The translations under genes and the position numbers were made by a program. Below, one piece after another: positions 1 through 6,619 of a stretch of DNA of 6,679 nt (positions within the stretch are counted from its first letter, which is position 1; the number at the start of each line of letters is the position of its first letter). The DNA is from Pseudomonadota bacterium (lineage in GTDB: Bacteria; Pseudomonadota; Alphaproteobacteria; Rhizobiales; Hyphomicrobiaceae): the NCBI GenBank assembly GCA_023410905.1, contig JAEYPL010000168.1, positions 1-6,679 of the forward strand. The letters are read 5' to 3'. The notes below the pieces were generated by a model that saw nothing but the letters and a program-made list of their open reading frames with translations, had not been told where the DNA came from and made no database searches.

Positions 1-748
1 GGTGATGGCCGTCCCCGGCCTGCTCGCGTTCGTGTTCGGTTGGTTCGCCTTCCGCAGCCGCGTGACGGGCGTGTATCTCTCGATCATCACACAGGCGCTG
101 ACGTACGCGCTGATGCTGGCGTTCTTCCGCAACGACATGGGCTTCGGGGGCAACAACGGCCTCACGGACTTCAAGGACATCCTGGGCTTTCCGGTCCAGG
201 CGAACGCGACGCGGGCCGCGCTCTTCGCAGCCTCGGCGCTAGCGCTGGCGCTCGGATACCTCGTGGCGCGGGCGATCGTCGCGTCCCGGCTCGGCAAGGT
301 CCTGGTCTCCATTCGTGACGCAGAGAGCCGCACGCGCTTCCTCGGCTACCGCGTCGAGCACTACAAAACGTTCGTCTTCACGGTCTCGGCGATCATGGCC
401 GGCATCGCCGGTGCGCTCTACGTGCCGCAGGTCGGCATCATCAATCCGAGCGAATTCCTACCAGCCAACTCCATAGAGGTCGTGATCTGGGTCGCAGTCG
501 GCGGGCGCGGGACGCTCGCAGGCGCCGCGCTCGGCGCCGTACTCGTGAACTTCGCCAAGACGACCTTCACGACGGGCTTGCTCGCACCTTATTGGCTCTT
601 TGCGCTCGGCGCGCTTTTCGTCGTCACCACGATCTGGCTGCCGAAGGGCATTCTCGGCAAGTTCAATGATCTCTGGGAGCGTTGGAGGCCTTCACCGGGT
701 GAGAAGCCCGAGCAGAAGCCCGCGCCCGTCCCACAGCTTGCGGAGTAG
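1..748 (+). CDS. urtC: Urea ABC transporter permease UrtC (5' end cut by the window)
   Basis: Inner-membrane permease of the UrtABCDE high-affinity urea importer (LivM-type branched-chain permease family). The visible 248 residues lack the N-terminal third, since UrtC is usually about 350-380 residues. The GTG at base 2 is therefore an internal codon, not the start. Family-typical stretches are GVYLSIITQA (residues 23-32), GFGGNNGLTDFKDILGF (47-63) and the cytoplasmic coupling-loop region LVSIRDAESRTRFLGYR (101-117), which should contact an ATPase. Hydrophobic segments lie near residues 3-17, 22-42, 71-93, 122-141, 157-184 and 192-213. The protein ends in a charged, proline-rich tail (about 229-248) that looks cytoplasmic and variable. 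The stop is 9 bases before urtD. The GFGGNNGLTDFK motif favours urea over amino-acid transport. That assignment rests on motif memory and on the neighbouring UrtD and UrtE. Confidence 0.93.
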   Translation, partial: VMAVPGLLAFVFGWFAFRSRVTGVYLSIITQALTYALMLAFFRNDMGFGGNNGLTDFKDILGFPVQANATRAALFAASALALALGYLVARAIVASRLGKVLVSIRDAESRTRFLGYRVEHYKTFVFTVSAIMAGIAGALYVPQVGIINPSEFLPANSIEVVIWVAVGGRGTLAGAALGAVLVNFAKTTFTTGLLAPYWLFALGALFVVTTIWLPKGILGKFNDLWERWRPSPGEKPEQKPAPVPQLAE

Positions 749-757
749 GACCAAGCC

Positions 758-1537
758 ATGACAACGCTGGTTCCCGACGACGCGCCCGCTCCTCTCACAC
801 CGAGCCTTCTCTATCTCGACGGCGTAACGGTCTCCTTCGACGGCTTCCGCGCGTTGAACTCACTCTCTCTGCAGATCGCGCCCGGCGAAATGCGCGCCAT
901 CATCGGCCCCAACGGGGCCGGCAAGACCACGATGATGGACGTGATCACCGGCAAGACGCGTCCGGACACGGGCGAAGTGCTATTCGACCACGGCATCGAC
1001 CTCACGAACCTCGACGAGGCGGCGATTGCCAATCTCGGCATCGGCCGCAAGTTCCAGAAGCCGACCGTCTTCGAGAGTCATACTGTCGAGGACAACATCC
1101 TGCTGGCGCTGAAGGGCGATCGGCGCGCGCGCAGCGTGCTGATGGCGCGCACGAGCCAGGCCGAAGCCCAGCGCATCGACGAGATCCTCGAAATCGCCGG
1201 GCTCTCCGCCCAGCGCGACCGCCTCGCGGGCCTGCTGAGCCATGGCCAGAAGCAGTGGCTCGAGATCGGCATGCTGCTTGCTCAGGATCCCAAGCTGCTG
1301 CTCGTTGATGAGCCCGTCGCCGGCATGACGGATGCCGAGACGGAAGCGACCGCGGCGCTGCTGCGGCGCATTTCGGCAGCAGATCATTCGGTCGTCGTCG
1401 TCGAGCACGACATGGCCTTCGTTCGCGCCCTCGGCGTGAAGGTCACGTGCCTGCACGAAGGCTCCGTGCTGGCGGAGGGCGCCATCGATACGGTTTCGGA
1501 AAACCCACGCGTGATCGAGGTCTATCTTGGACGCTGA
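758..1537 (+). CDS. urtD: Urea ABC transporter ATP-binding protein UrtD
   Basis: One of the two cytoplasmic ATPases of the urea importer (LivG-like). All ABC motifs are present in 259 residues: Walker A GPNGAGKTT (50-58), Q-loop Gln100 inside GIGRKFQKPTVFE, signature LSHGQ (160-164), Walker B LLLVDEP (180-186) and H-loop His217 in VVEHDM. The stretches MMDVITGKTRPDTGEV and GIGRKFQKPTVF are characteristic of UrtD. LSHGQ in place of LSGGQ is normal for this subfamily. The ATG has an AGGA ribosome binding site at 747-750, overlapping the end of urtC, with a 7-base spacer. The 9-base gap to urtC and the 30-base gap to urtE support a single operon. The N-terminal 16 residues before the ABC fold are proline-rich and probably variable. 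Confidence 0.96.
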   Translation: MTTLVPDDAPAPLTPSLLYLDGVTVSFDGFRALNSLSLQIAPGEMRAIIGPNGAGKTTMMDVITGKTRPDTGEVLFDHGIDLTNLDEAAIANLGIGRKFQKPTVFESHTVEDNILLALKGDRRARSVLMARTSQAEAQRIDEILEIAGLSAQRDRLAGLLSHGQKQWLEIGMLLAQDPKLLLVDEPVAGMTDAETEATAALLRRISAADHSVVVVEHDMAFVRALGVKVTCLHEGSVLAEGAIDTVSENPRVIEVYLGR

Positions 1538-1567
1538 TTGGGGCGCTGAAAGACAGGAGACTGCGCC

Positions 1568-2263
1568 ATGCTGAAGGTCGAAGATGTCGACCTGCATTAT
1601 GGCGCCGCGCAGGTGCTGCGCGGCGTGAACCTCGAAGTGCGCAAGGGCGAAGTGACATCGCTCATGGGCCGCAATGGTGTCGGCAAGACCACGCTTCTGC
1701 GCGCTATTGTCGGCCACCATCCGGTCAGCGCCGGGCACATCGAATGGAACGGCCAGACGTTGAACGGCCTGCCGCCGTATGAGCGCGCGCGGGCCGGCAT
1801 CGCGATCGTGCCCCAGGGCCGCGAGATCTTCCCACTGCTCACCGTCGCCGAGAACCTGCAGACAGGCCTCGCGCCGCTCTCAGGCGATAGCCGCCAGATC
1901 GACGACGAGATCTTCACGCTCTTTCCGGTTCTGAAGTCCATGCTCCGGCGGCGCGGCGGTGATCTTTCCGGCGGCCAGCAGCAGCAGCTCGCAATCGGCC
2001 GCGCCCTTGTCATGCGTCCGAGCCTCCTCGTCCTCGACGAGCCGACCGAGGGCATTCAGCCTTCCATCATCAAGGACATCGGCCGCGCGATCGACTACCT
2101 GCGCAAGAAAGGCGAGATAGCCATCCTGCTCGTCGAGCAGTATTTCGAGTTCGCGCGCGATCTTGCTGACCATTACGCGGTCATGGACCGTGGGCAGGTC
2201 GTTCTGTCCGGAACACGCGCCGAAATGGTCGAGGCCGACGTACGCCGTAGGCTGTCGGTCTAG
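1568..2263 (+). CDS. urtE: Urea ABC transporter ATP-binding protein UrtE
   Basis: Second ATPase of the urea importer (LivF-like), 231 residues, the usual size. Motifs are Walker A GRNGVGKTT (34-42), Q-loop Gln83 in VPQGREIFPLLTVAENL, signature LSGGQQQQ (133-140), Walker B LLVLDEP (153-159) and D-loop region EGIQPS (161-166). The position usually held by the H-loop histidine is Gln191 (LLVEQ). That is the family norm for LivF/UrtE subunits, which pair with a UrtD/LivG carrying the histidine. The ribosome binding site AGGAGA (1555-1560) lies 7 bases before the ATG. The gene ends the visible transport operon. Downstream, only a weak CTGG-gga-CCAG stem (2270-2280) is followed ten bases later by five T residues (2291-2295), which is not a convincing terminator. 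Confidence 0.96.
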   Translation: MLKVEDVDLHYGAAQVLRGVNLEVRKGEVTSLMGRNGVGKTTLLRAIVGHHPVSAGHIEWNGQTLNGLPPYERARAGIAIVPQGREIFPLLTVAENLQTGLAPLSGDSRQIDDEIFTLFPVLKSMLRRRGGDLSGGQQQQLAIGRALVMRPSLLVLDEPTEGIQPSIIKDIGRAIDYLRKKGEIAILLVEQYFEFARDLADHYAVMDRGQVVLSGTRAEMVEADVRRRLSV

Positions 2264-2309
2264 CCACCACTGGGGACCAGAAGGCGTCTCTTTTTCCTCG
2301 CCAAGGGAG

Positions 2310-2318
2310 TGATATGCT
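2310..2318 (+). promoter_or_regulatory. Possible extended -10 promoter element
   Basis: TGATATGCT matches the extended -10 pattern TGnTATnnT and lies 33 bases before the ATG of the DUF4440-type gene, a plausible leader length. The region where a -35 would sit (about 2290-2295, CTTTTT) does not resemble TTGACA. This is the only AT-richer patch in the 88-base gap after urtE. The call is a weak guess. The gene could equally be expressed by read-through from the urt operon. Confidence 0.22.
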
Positions 2319-2351
2319 GATCTCGCCCAGCAACTGCGGGAGGCATCAGCC

Positions 2352-2846
2352 ATGCGTGTTGTGCACCTTGCGACCGGTGTTGTTCTGTTAGCCGCCATCG
2401 TCAGCGTGTTCGCGGCGTTCAATCCGCACGCGCTGGCCCATCCGCCAGCCATCGTCAGCGAAGCCCAGCGCAAACTGATCAGTGAGGAGGTCGCGGCATT
2501 TCGCAAGGAAGTCGCCGCCGCCATCAAAGCCAAGGATGCCAAGCGTCTTCAGCGGATGTACGCGCCGTCCTTCGTGCACACGCACACCTCGGGCAAGATG
2601 GACGACAAGAAGGCGCGCATCGCCACGTTGCTGAAAGGTGATCCCGTCATCGAGACCGCGCCCGAGCGCGATCTCGTCATCCGCATTCCGAACGACTGGG
2701 TCGGCATTGCGACCGGTGTCTCGCCTATCAAATCCGATGACGGCAAGACCTACGACGTGCGCTGGACGGCGGTGTACACGCGTGAGGGCCAGAGCTGGCA
2801 CGTCGCCGCGAGCCACGCCACGCGGCTCGGCGAGAGCAAGCCGTAA
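2352..2846 (+). CDS. Exported SnoaL/DUF4440-like (NTF2-fold) protein
   Basis: A 164-residue protein with an N-terminal signal peptide: Arg2, a hydrophobic core at about residues 6-23, and a likely signal peptidase I site after ALA (Ala29/His30). The mature part looks like a DUF4440/SnoaL-type NTF2 fold. It has a long amphipathic helix (about 35-62, with AIKAKDAKRLQRMYAPSF leading into it), then FVHTHTSGKMDDK (74-86), and a closing pair of strands VRWTAVYTREG and SWHVAASHATRL (about 136-159). Members of this fold include enzymes and many non-enzymatic proteins, and no substrate can be read from the sequence. The start is supported by GGGAGG (2338-2343) with an 8-base spacer. The gene follows urtE on the same strand after 88 bases, so co-transcription is possible. 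A link to urea uptake is not shown by the sequence. Confidence 0.82.
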   Translation: MRVVHLATGVVLLAAIVSVFAAFNPHALAHPPAIVSEAQRKLISEEVAAFRKEVAAAIKAKDAKRLQRMYAPSFVHTHTSGKMDDKKARIATLLKGDPVIETAPERDLVIRIPNDWVGIATGVSPIKSDDGKTYDVRWTAVYTREGQSWHVAASHATRLGESKP

Positions 2847-2852
2847 GCGACG

Positions 2853-2874
2853 TGATCAGTCGATCTGCTGATCA
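2853..2874. terminator. 7-bp inverted repeat between convergent genes
   Basis: TGATCAG (2853-2859) and CTGATCA (2868-2874) form a perfect 7-bp stem with an 8-base loop. It sits in the 25-base gap between the DUF4440-type gene and the PPOX gene and includes the latter's TGA stop. Position suggests a bidirectional terminator or transcript-end structure. The stem is only moderately GC-rich and neither side has a T-run, so intrinsic termination is uncertain. Confidence 0.35.
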
Positions 2875-3510
2875 ATAGATCGTCTGCTTGATGCGCTCGG
2901 GATAAATACGGTCGTACTCGGCGGCGTCGGCATCCTTCATGGTCGCCGCCACCAGCTCACCGACGCTCGGCAATTCCGAACGCTTGATCTGCGTCGCCGG
3001 GTCCCAGAGCTTCGAGCGCACGAGCGCCTTCGTGCACTGGAAGTAGACCTTCTCGATCTCGACGACGATGAGGCTCTTCGGCACCTGTCGTTGCATCTCG
3101 AAGGTGGCGCAAAGCTCCGGATCCGTCGTGATGTGCGCACGACCATTGACGCGCAGCGTCTCGCCGACGCCCGGAATCAGAAACAGCAGCCCGATGCGTC
3201 CGGTCTCGACGATATTGCGCAGCGTATCGATGCGGTTGTTGCCGCGCCGATCCGGGATGAGCAGCGTCCGCTCATCCACGACCCGCACAAAAGACCCGAC
3301 CGGATCGCCGCGCGGCGTGCAATCGAGGCCTTCCGAGCCCGCCGAGGCGATGGCGCAGAACGGCGCTTTCTCGATGATCGCGCGATAGGGACCGTTCAGA
3401 TGATCGATTTCCTTGGCGACGGCGGCGCCGCTGGGCGCGCCGTAGAGGGCCTCGAGCTCCGCGATCGATGTAATGCGATGGGAGTTGGTGGCCACAGGTG
3501 CGTCGTTCAT
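2872..3510 (-). CDS. PPOX-fold FMN-binding protein (COG3576 / MSMEG_1061-like)
   Basis: A 212-residue protein of the pyridoxamine 5'-phosphate oxidase-like split-barrel superfamily, most like the group annotated as MSMEG_1061-family FMN-dependent flavoproteins (COG3576). Landmarks are an N-terminal helical lead-in (about 14-50), CAIASAGSEGLDCTPRGD (52-69), LLIPDRRGNNRIDTLRNI (83-100, expected flavin phosphate contacts), LFLIPGVGETLRVNGRA (109-125) and KVYFQCTKALVRSKLW (154-169). There is no signal peptide, so it should be cytosolic. The specific reaction is unknown. Relatives bind FMN and are only loosely characterised, and true pyridoxamine phosphate oxidase (PdxH) is a different subgroup. 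The ATG is preceded on its strand by AAAGG (3521-3525) with a 10-base spacer. The gene lies 72 bases downstream of glcB on the same strand and could share its transcript. Confidence 0.88.
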   Translation of the reverse strand: MNDAPVATNSHRITSIAELEALYGAPSGAAVAKEIDHLNGPYRAIIEKAPFCAIASAGSEGLDCTPRGDPVGSFVRVVDERTLLIPDRRGNNRIDTLRNIVETGRIGLLFLIPGVGETLRVNGRAHITTDPELCATFEMQRQVPKSLIVVEIEKVYFQCTKALVRSKLWDPATQIKRSELPSVGELVAATMKDADAAEYDRIYPERIKQTIY

Positions 3511-3582
3511 GCCGGATCCGCCTTTCTCAAGGTCCCCGAGTTCGCTGAAACATACGGGCTAAGACCACTCAAGTCCATCCGC

Positions 3583-5781
3583 TCAGCTCGCCGCCCTGTC
3601 CCGCGCCTTCGCCTCGACGCGCCGCGCGTGAAGGATCGGCTCCGTGTAACCGCTCGGCTGCTGGCGCCCCTTGAGCACGAGGTCCCGAGCTGCCTGAAAC
3701 GCAATGGAGCTGTTGAAATCCGCAGCCATGGGCCGGTACACGGGATCGCCGGCATTCTGCTGATCGACGACACGCGCCATGCGCTCCAGGCTTTCGATGA
3801 CCTGGGCCTCGCTGACCACACCATGGTGCAGCCAATTCGCAATGTGCTGGCTCGATATGCGCAGCGTCGCGCGGTCCTCCATGAGGGCCACGTTGTCGAT
3901 ATCCGGCACCTTCGAACAGCCGATCCCCTGATCGATCCAGCGCACGACATAGCCGAGTATGCCCTGCGCATTGTTGTCGAGCTCCCGCTGAACATCTTCC
4001 GACGCCCAGTTCGGACGATCGGCAATAGGCGGCGTCAGCAGATCATCGAGACTGGCGCGCTGCCGGCTTGCGATCTCGGCCTGCCGCGCACCGACATCGA
4101 TGAGATGGTAGTGAATGGCGTGCAGCGTCGCGGCGATCGGCGACGGCACCCACGCCGTGCTCGCACCGGCCTCGGGATGAGCGATCTTCTCCTTGAGCAT
4201 CGCCGACATGAGATCAGGCTTGGCCCACATGCCCTTGCCGATCTGCGCCCGCCCGGGGAGTCCACACGCGATGCCGATATCGACGTTGCGGTTCTCGTAA
4301 GCCTTGATCCACGGCGTCTTCGGCATCTCGGACTTGCGGATCACAGGCCCCGCTTCCATGCTCGTGTGGATCTCGTCACCCGTACGGTCGAGGAAGCCGG
4401 TGTTGATGAAGAACACGCGCGAGCGCGCAGCCCGGATGCACTCCTGGAGATTCACGCTCGTGCGGCGCTCCTCATCCATGAGGCCCATCTTGAGAGTATT
4501 GCGCGGCAAGCCGAGCACATCCTCGGTCATGCCGAACAGGCGGTCCGCGAAAGCAACTTCCTCCGGGCCATGCATCTTCGGCTTGACGATATAGATCGAG
4601 CCCTCGCGGCTGTTGCGGAATGCGCCGGTGCCCTTGAGATCGTGCACACCGATGAGGCTCGTGATCAGCGCATCGAGAATGCCCTCGGGTGCGGGCACGC
4701 CATCCGCGTCGAGGACGCTTGCATCCGTCATGAGATGACCGACGTTGCGCACGAGCAGCAGACTGCGCCCCGGTATGGAGGCCTCGCCGCCATCGGGAAG
4801 CTGATAAACTCGGTCCGGCTTGAGCTGTCGCGTCGTCGGGCCGCGCGCCGTATCGATGGTTGCTTCGAGCGTCCCCTTCATGAGCCCCAGCCAGTTACGA
4901 TAGCAGGCCACCTTGTCATCGGGATCGACCGCCGCCGTCGCATCCTCGAAGTCGATGATCGTCGTCAGCGCGGCCTCGACATGGACATCGGCAAGTCCGG
5001 CTGGATGGGCCGCGCCCACGGGATTGCTGCGATCGAAGCGCAACTCGATACCGAGACCATTGTGCTCCAGCAGAATGGCGCTCGGATTCAAGGGATCACC
5101 CCGATAGCCGAGAAACTGCGCACTGTCGGAGAGGTAGGCGCGCGGCTCCGTCGCTCCGACGTCGAAAATGAGCGTGCCGACCTCGATCGTGTAGGCCAGC
5201 ACCTCACCGTGCGAACGCGCGCCCTTGAGGTTCTCGATTGGAAGGAACGTGTCGAGCCAATTCCGAACCTGCTCTACGACCTTGCCGCCGCGGACGGGGT
5301 TGTACGACGCACCGCGCGCGGCACCACCTTCGTCCGAAATAGCGTCGGAAACGTACAGCGCATCATAGAGAGAGCCCCAGCGGGCGTTGGCGGCATTGAG
5401 CGCCATGCGCGCGCTGCTCACCGGCACCACGAGCTGCGGCCCGGCCATTGTTCCGATCTCGGCGTCCACATCCGCCGTATCGATGGTGAAGTCCGGGCCT
5501 TCCGGCACCAGATAGCCGATGCGCTCGAGAAAAGCGCGATAGGCAGCCGGATCATGCGGCTGACCGCGCCTGGCCTTATGCCAAGCGTCGATCTCGCCCT
5601 GCAGAGCGCCCCGCTTGGCGACGAGCGCGCGGTTGTCAGGACCGAGCGTCGTTACAATGCGCTCGAGGCCGGCCCAGAAATCCGCGGCGTCGATGTCCGT
5701 ACCCGGAAGCGCTTCCTGATCGACGAAGTCGGCGAGGACCTTCGCCACTTTGAGCTGGCCCTTCGGAACATAGTCGATCAT
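3583..5781 (-). CDS. glcB: Malate synthase G
   Basis: Cytosolic enzyme (EC 2.3.3.9) condensing glyoxylate and acetyl-CoA to malate in the glyoxylate shunt or glycolate use. At 732 residues it is full length (E. coli GlcB is 723). Conserved blocks are TTIIDFEDATAAVDPDDK (273-290), LLLVRNVGHLMT (341-352), YIVKPKMHGPEEVAF (397-411), KMGLMDEERRTSVNL (431-445), GFLDRTGDE (462-470), GRAQIGKGMWA (510-520), QGILGYVVRWIDQGIGCSKV (606-625) and LMEDRATLRISSQHIANWL (633-651). By alignment to the E. coli enzyme, Arg345, Mg ligands Glu437 and Asp465, and catalytic base Asp636 are all present. Cys622 matches the cysteine known to oxidise in E. coli. The N-terminal helical clasp, TIM barrel with inserted alpha/beta domain, and C-terminal helical domain all appear complete. 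The start has AGGGTGA (5791-5797) 9 bases upstream. The 101-base upstream gap allows its own promoter. No aceA, glcD/E/F or regulator gene is in view. Confidence 0.97.
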   Translation of the reverse strand: MIDYVPKGQLKVAKVLADFVDQEALPGTDIDAADFWAGLERIVTTLGPDNRALVAKRGALQGEIDAWHKARRGQPHDPAAYRAFLERIGYLVPEGPDFTIDTADVDAEIGTMAGPQLVVPVSSARMALNAANARWGSLYDALYVSDAISDEGGAARGASYNPVRGGKVVEQVRNWLDTFLPIENLKGARSHGEVLAYTIEVGTLIFDVGATEPRAYLSDSAQFLGYRGDPLNPSAILLEHNGLGIELRFDRSNPVGAAHPAGLADVHVEAALTTIIDFEDATAAVDPDDKVACYRNWLGLMKGTLEATIDTARGPTTRQLKPDRVYQLPDGGEASIPGRSLLLVRNVGHLMTDASVLDADGVPAPEGILDALITSLIGVHDLKGTGAFRNSREGSIYIVKPKMHGPEEVAFADRLFGMTEDVLGLPRNTLKMGLMDEERRTSVNLQECIRAARSRVFFINTGFLDRTGDEIHTSMEAGPVIRKSEMPKTPWIKAYENRNVDIGIACGLPGRAQIGKGMWAKPDLMSAMLKEKIAHPEAGASTAWVPSPIAATLHAIHYHLIDVGARQAEIASRQRASLDDLLTPPIADRPNWASEDVQRELDNNAQGILGYVVRWIDQGIGCSKVPDIDNVALMEDRATLRISSQHIANWLHHGVVSEAQVIESLERMARVVDQQNAGDPVYRPMAADFNSSIAFQAARDLVLKGRQQPSGYTEPILHARRVEAKARDRAAS

Positions 5782-5812
5782 CGCGCTGCATCACCCTGCT
5801 TGCTGGAATACA

Positions 5813-5838
5813 TGCTGTACTGCACCATCTATTTGGTG
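5813..5838. promoter_or_regulatory. Two small adjoining dyads in the glcB upstream gap
   Basis: The 101-base region before glcB contains the near-palindrome TGCTGTACTGCA (5813-5824, one mismatched pair). It overlaps a 5-bp inverted repeat CACCA (5823-5827) / TGGTG (5834-5838) with a 6-base loop. Such elements could be operator half-sites for a regulator of C2 metabolism, but I recognise no known consensus. No clear -35/-10 pair is visible. Dyads this short arise by chance, so the call is tentative. Confidence 0.22.
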
Positions 5839-5875
5839 GCGCCGCAACATGCGCAGGGTTTTTCGCCGATTGAAG

Positions 5876-5893
5876 CCTGGGGTCAACCCCCGG
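5876..5893 (-). terminator. Short GC hairpin over the stop codon of the secreted-protein gene
   Basis: The two sides CC-t-GGGGT and ACCCC-c-GG pair with one mismatch around a 2-base loop (or as GGGG/CCCC with a tetraloop). The TGA stop of the upstream gene (5883-5885) lies at the hairpin tip. No T-tract follows in the - strand transcript, so it may be an mRNA end-stabilising or attenuating structure rather than an intrinsic terminator. It may also be coincidental. Confidence 0.25.
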
Positions 5894-6500
5894 CGACGAC
5901 TTTAGGGCATTCCTCGGTAATGAACTTGTTCACCGACTTGATCATCCGGCGGTGAAAGATCCCGAGCGAATCCTCGAGCTGGGCCGCTGACCATACGACG
6001 CCCTTGATCACACCCGGCGCCTTGATGTCGGTGACGTTGACCCAAATCTTCTTCGCCTTGCCATCCTTGAACTCGATGATGGGGGCAAGCGTGATCTGCG
6101 CCTTGTCGACCGAGTTCTCACGCTCGACCTCACAATCGACCGTGTGCGTCGGCAGCGTAACCTTGATCTCTTCGGCGGAAAGCGCCCCGACGATCATATC
6201 GCGCGGCACCTTGAGATCGACCTCGCACTTGGCGGCGCCGAAGCCCCAGCGCAGCTTCTTGGCCGAGCCCTCCTTCATGGTCTTCTTCGACCAGACCTTG
6301 CTCAGCGGGCACTGCAGATCACCGTTCGCAGGCTTCTTCGAGACGACTACTTGGCAGAGGGATTTCTCGCAGGCCTTGAGGCGCGATTTCTCATCGGCGC
6401 GCGGCTCGAGCGCCATCACCTTGCCGAATGGCACGGCGGCCCCCAGGAGGAACACGATGGCGGCCGCGACCGCCCGGACACTCAGCATCCCAGTCTGCAT
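5883..6500 (-). CDS. Secreted six-cysteine protein of unknown function
   Basis: I do not recognise a named family. It resembles hypothetical proteins I associate with Hyphomicrobium-like bacteria. The start at 6500 is chosen because GAGGGGG (6506-6512) lies 5 bases upstream and a good signal peptide follows directly. The reading frame can extend to a TTG at 6548, but that adds 16 residues without a ribosome binding site and buries the signal. The 205-residue product has a hydrophobic core at about residues 8-24 and a probable cleavage after VMA (Ala30/Leu31), pointing to the periplasm or outside. The mature part is lysine-rich with cysteines at 44, 49, 64, 92, 123 and 198, enough for three disulfides. 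Notable segments are KKLRWGFGAAKCEVDLKVPR (81-100), a predicted beta-rich middle including IIEFKDGKAKKIWVNVTDIK (141-160), and a helical end LEDSLGIFHRRMIKSVNKF (175-193). No catalytic motif is visible. It lies 101 bases upstream of glcB on the same strand. Confidence 0.78.
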   Translation of the reverse strand: MQTGMLSVRAVAAAIVFLLGAAVPFGKVMALEPRADEKSRLKACEKSLCQVVVSKKPANGDLQCPLSKVWSKKTMKEGSAKKLRWGFGAAKCEVDLKVPRDMIVGALSAEEIKVTLPTHTVDCEVERENSVDKAQITLAPIIEFKDGKAKKIWVNVTDIKAPGVIKGVVWSAAQLEDSLGIFHRRMIKSVNKFITEECPKVVAGG

Positions 6501-6520
6501 GCCATCCCCCTCAGAAACCG

Positions 6521-6538
6521 GGCGGCATAGCTGCCGCC
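6521..6538 (-). promoter_or_regulatory. GC-rich leader hairpin before the secreted-protein gene
   Basis: GGCGGCA (6521-6527) and TGCCGCC (6532-6538) form a perfect 7-bp stem with a 4-base loop. In the - strand transcript it ends 8 bases before the GAGGGGG ribosome binding site (6506-6512) and 20 bases before the ATG. It could protect the 5' end or modulate translation. No T-run follows, so it is not a standard terminator. If the longer TTG start were used, the hairpin would instead be coding. Confidence 0.4.
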
Positions 6539-6619
6539 ACGTGGGCAACCGCAGCCATTAACCTGTCCCGAATGGCTTCTCCTGTCGGCGGGTATTGCGG
6601 CATCAGCGTGACACTGAAA

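Noticed and set aside
2..748. Treating the GTG at base 2 as the real start of a short 248-residue permease.
   Set aside because: The protein begins inside a transmembrane region and lacks the first third of UrtC. The frame is open to the window edge, so truncation by the window is the simpler reading.
758..1537. Non-consensus ABC signature LSHGQ in UrtD.
   Set aside because: LivG/UrtD proteins commonly deviate from LSGGQ at this site, so it is expected for the subfamily.
980..1738. A 252-codon open frame on the - strand across urtD and the start of urtE.
   Set aside because: It is in the codon-on-codon antisense phase of urtD, explained by codon bias, and the + strand ABC ATPase motifs are unambiguous.
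1568..2263. Glutamine (residue 191) in place of the H-loop histidine in UrtE, which could suggest an impaired ATPase.
   Set aside because: LivF/UrtE subunits typically carry VEQ here, so this is the family norm and not a defect.
2270..2295. Possible terminator after urtE: CTGG-gga-CCAG stem and a later TTTTT.
   Set aside because: The stem has only four pairs and the T-run begins ten bases after it, so it does not meet the pattern of an intrinsic terminator.
1880..2542. A 220-codon open frame on the - strand across urtE, the intergenic gap and the start of the DUF4440-type gene.
   Set aside because: It overlaps two well-supported + strand genes, has no recognisable domain and has low-complexity GC-driven composition.
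3091..5955. A 954-codon open frame on the + strand, antisense to glcB and part of the PPOX gene.
   Set aside because: Its codons lie exactly opposite the codons of glcB and the PPOX gene, so it stays open simply because those genes avoid TTA, CTA and TCA codons, as GC-rich genes do. The translation is an arginine/alanine-rich composition with no recognisable domain, while the opposite strand encodes a complete malate synthase G.
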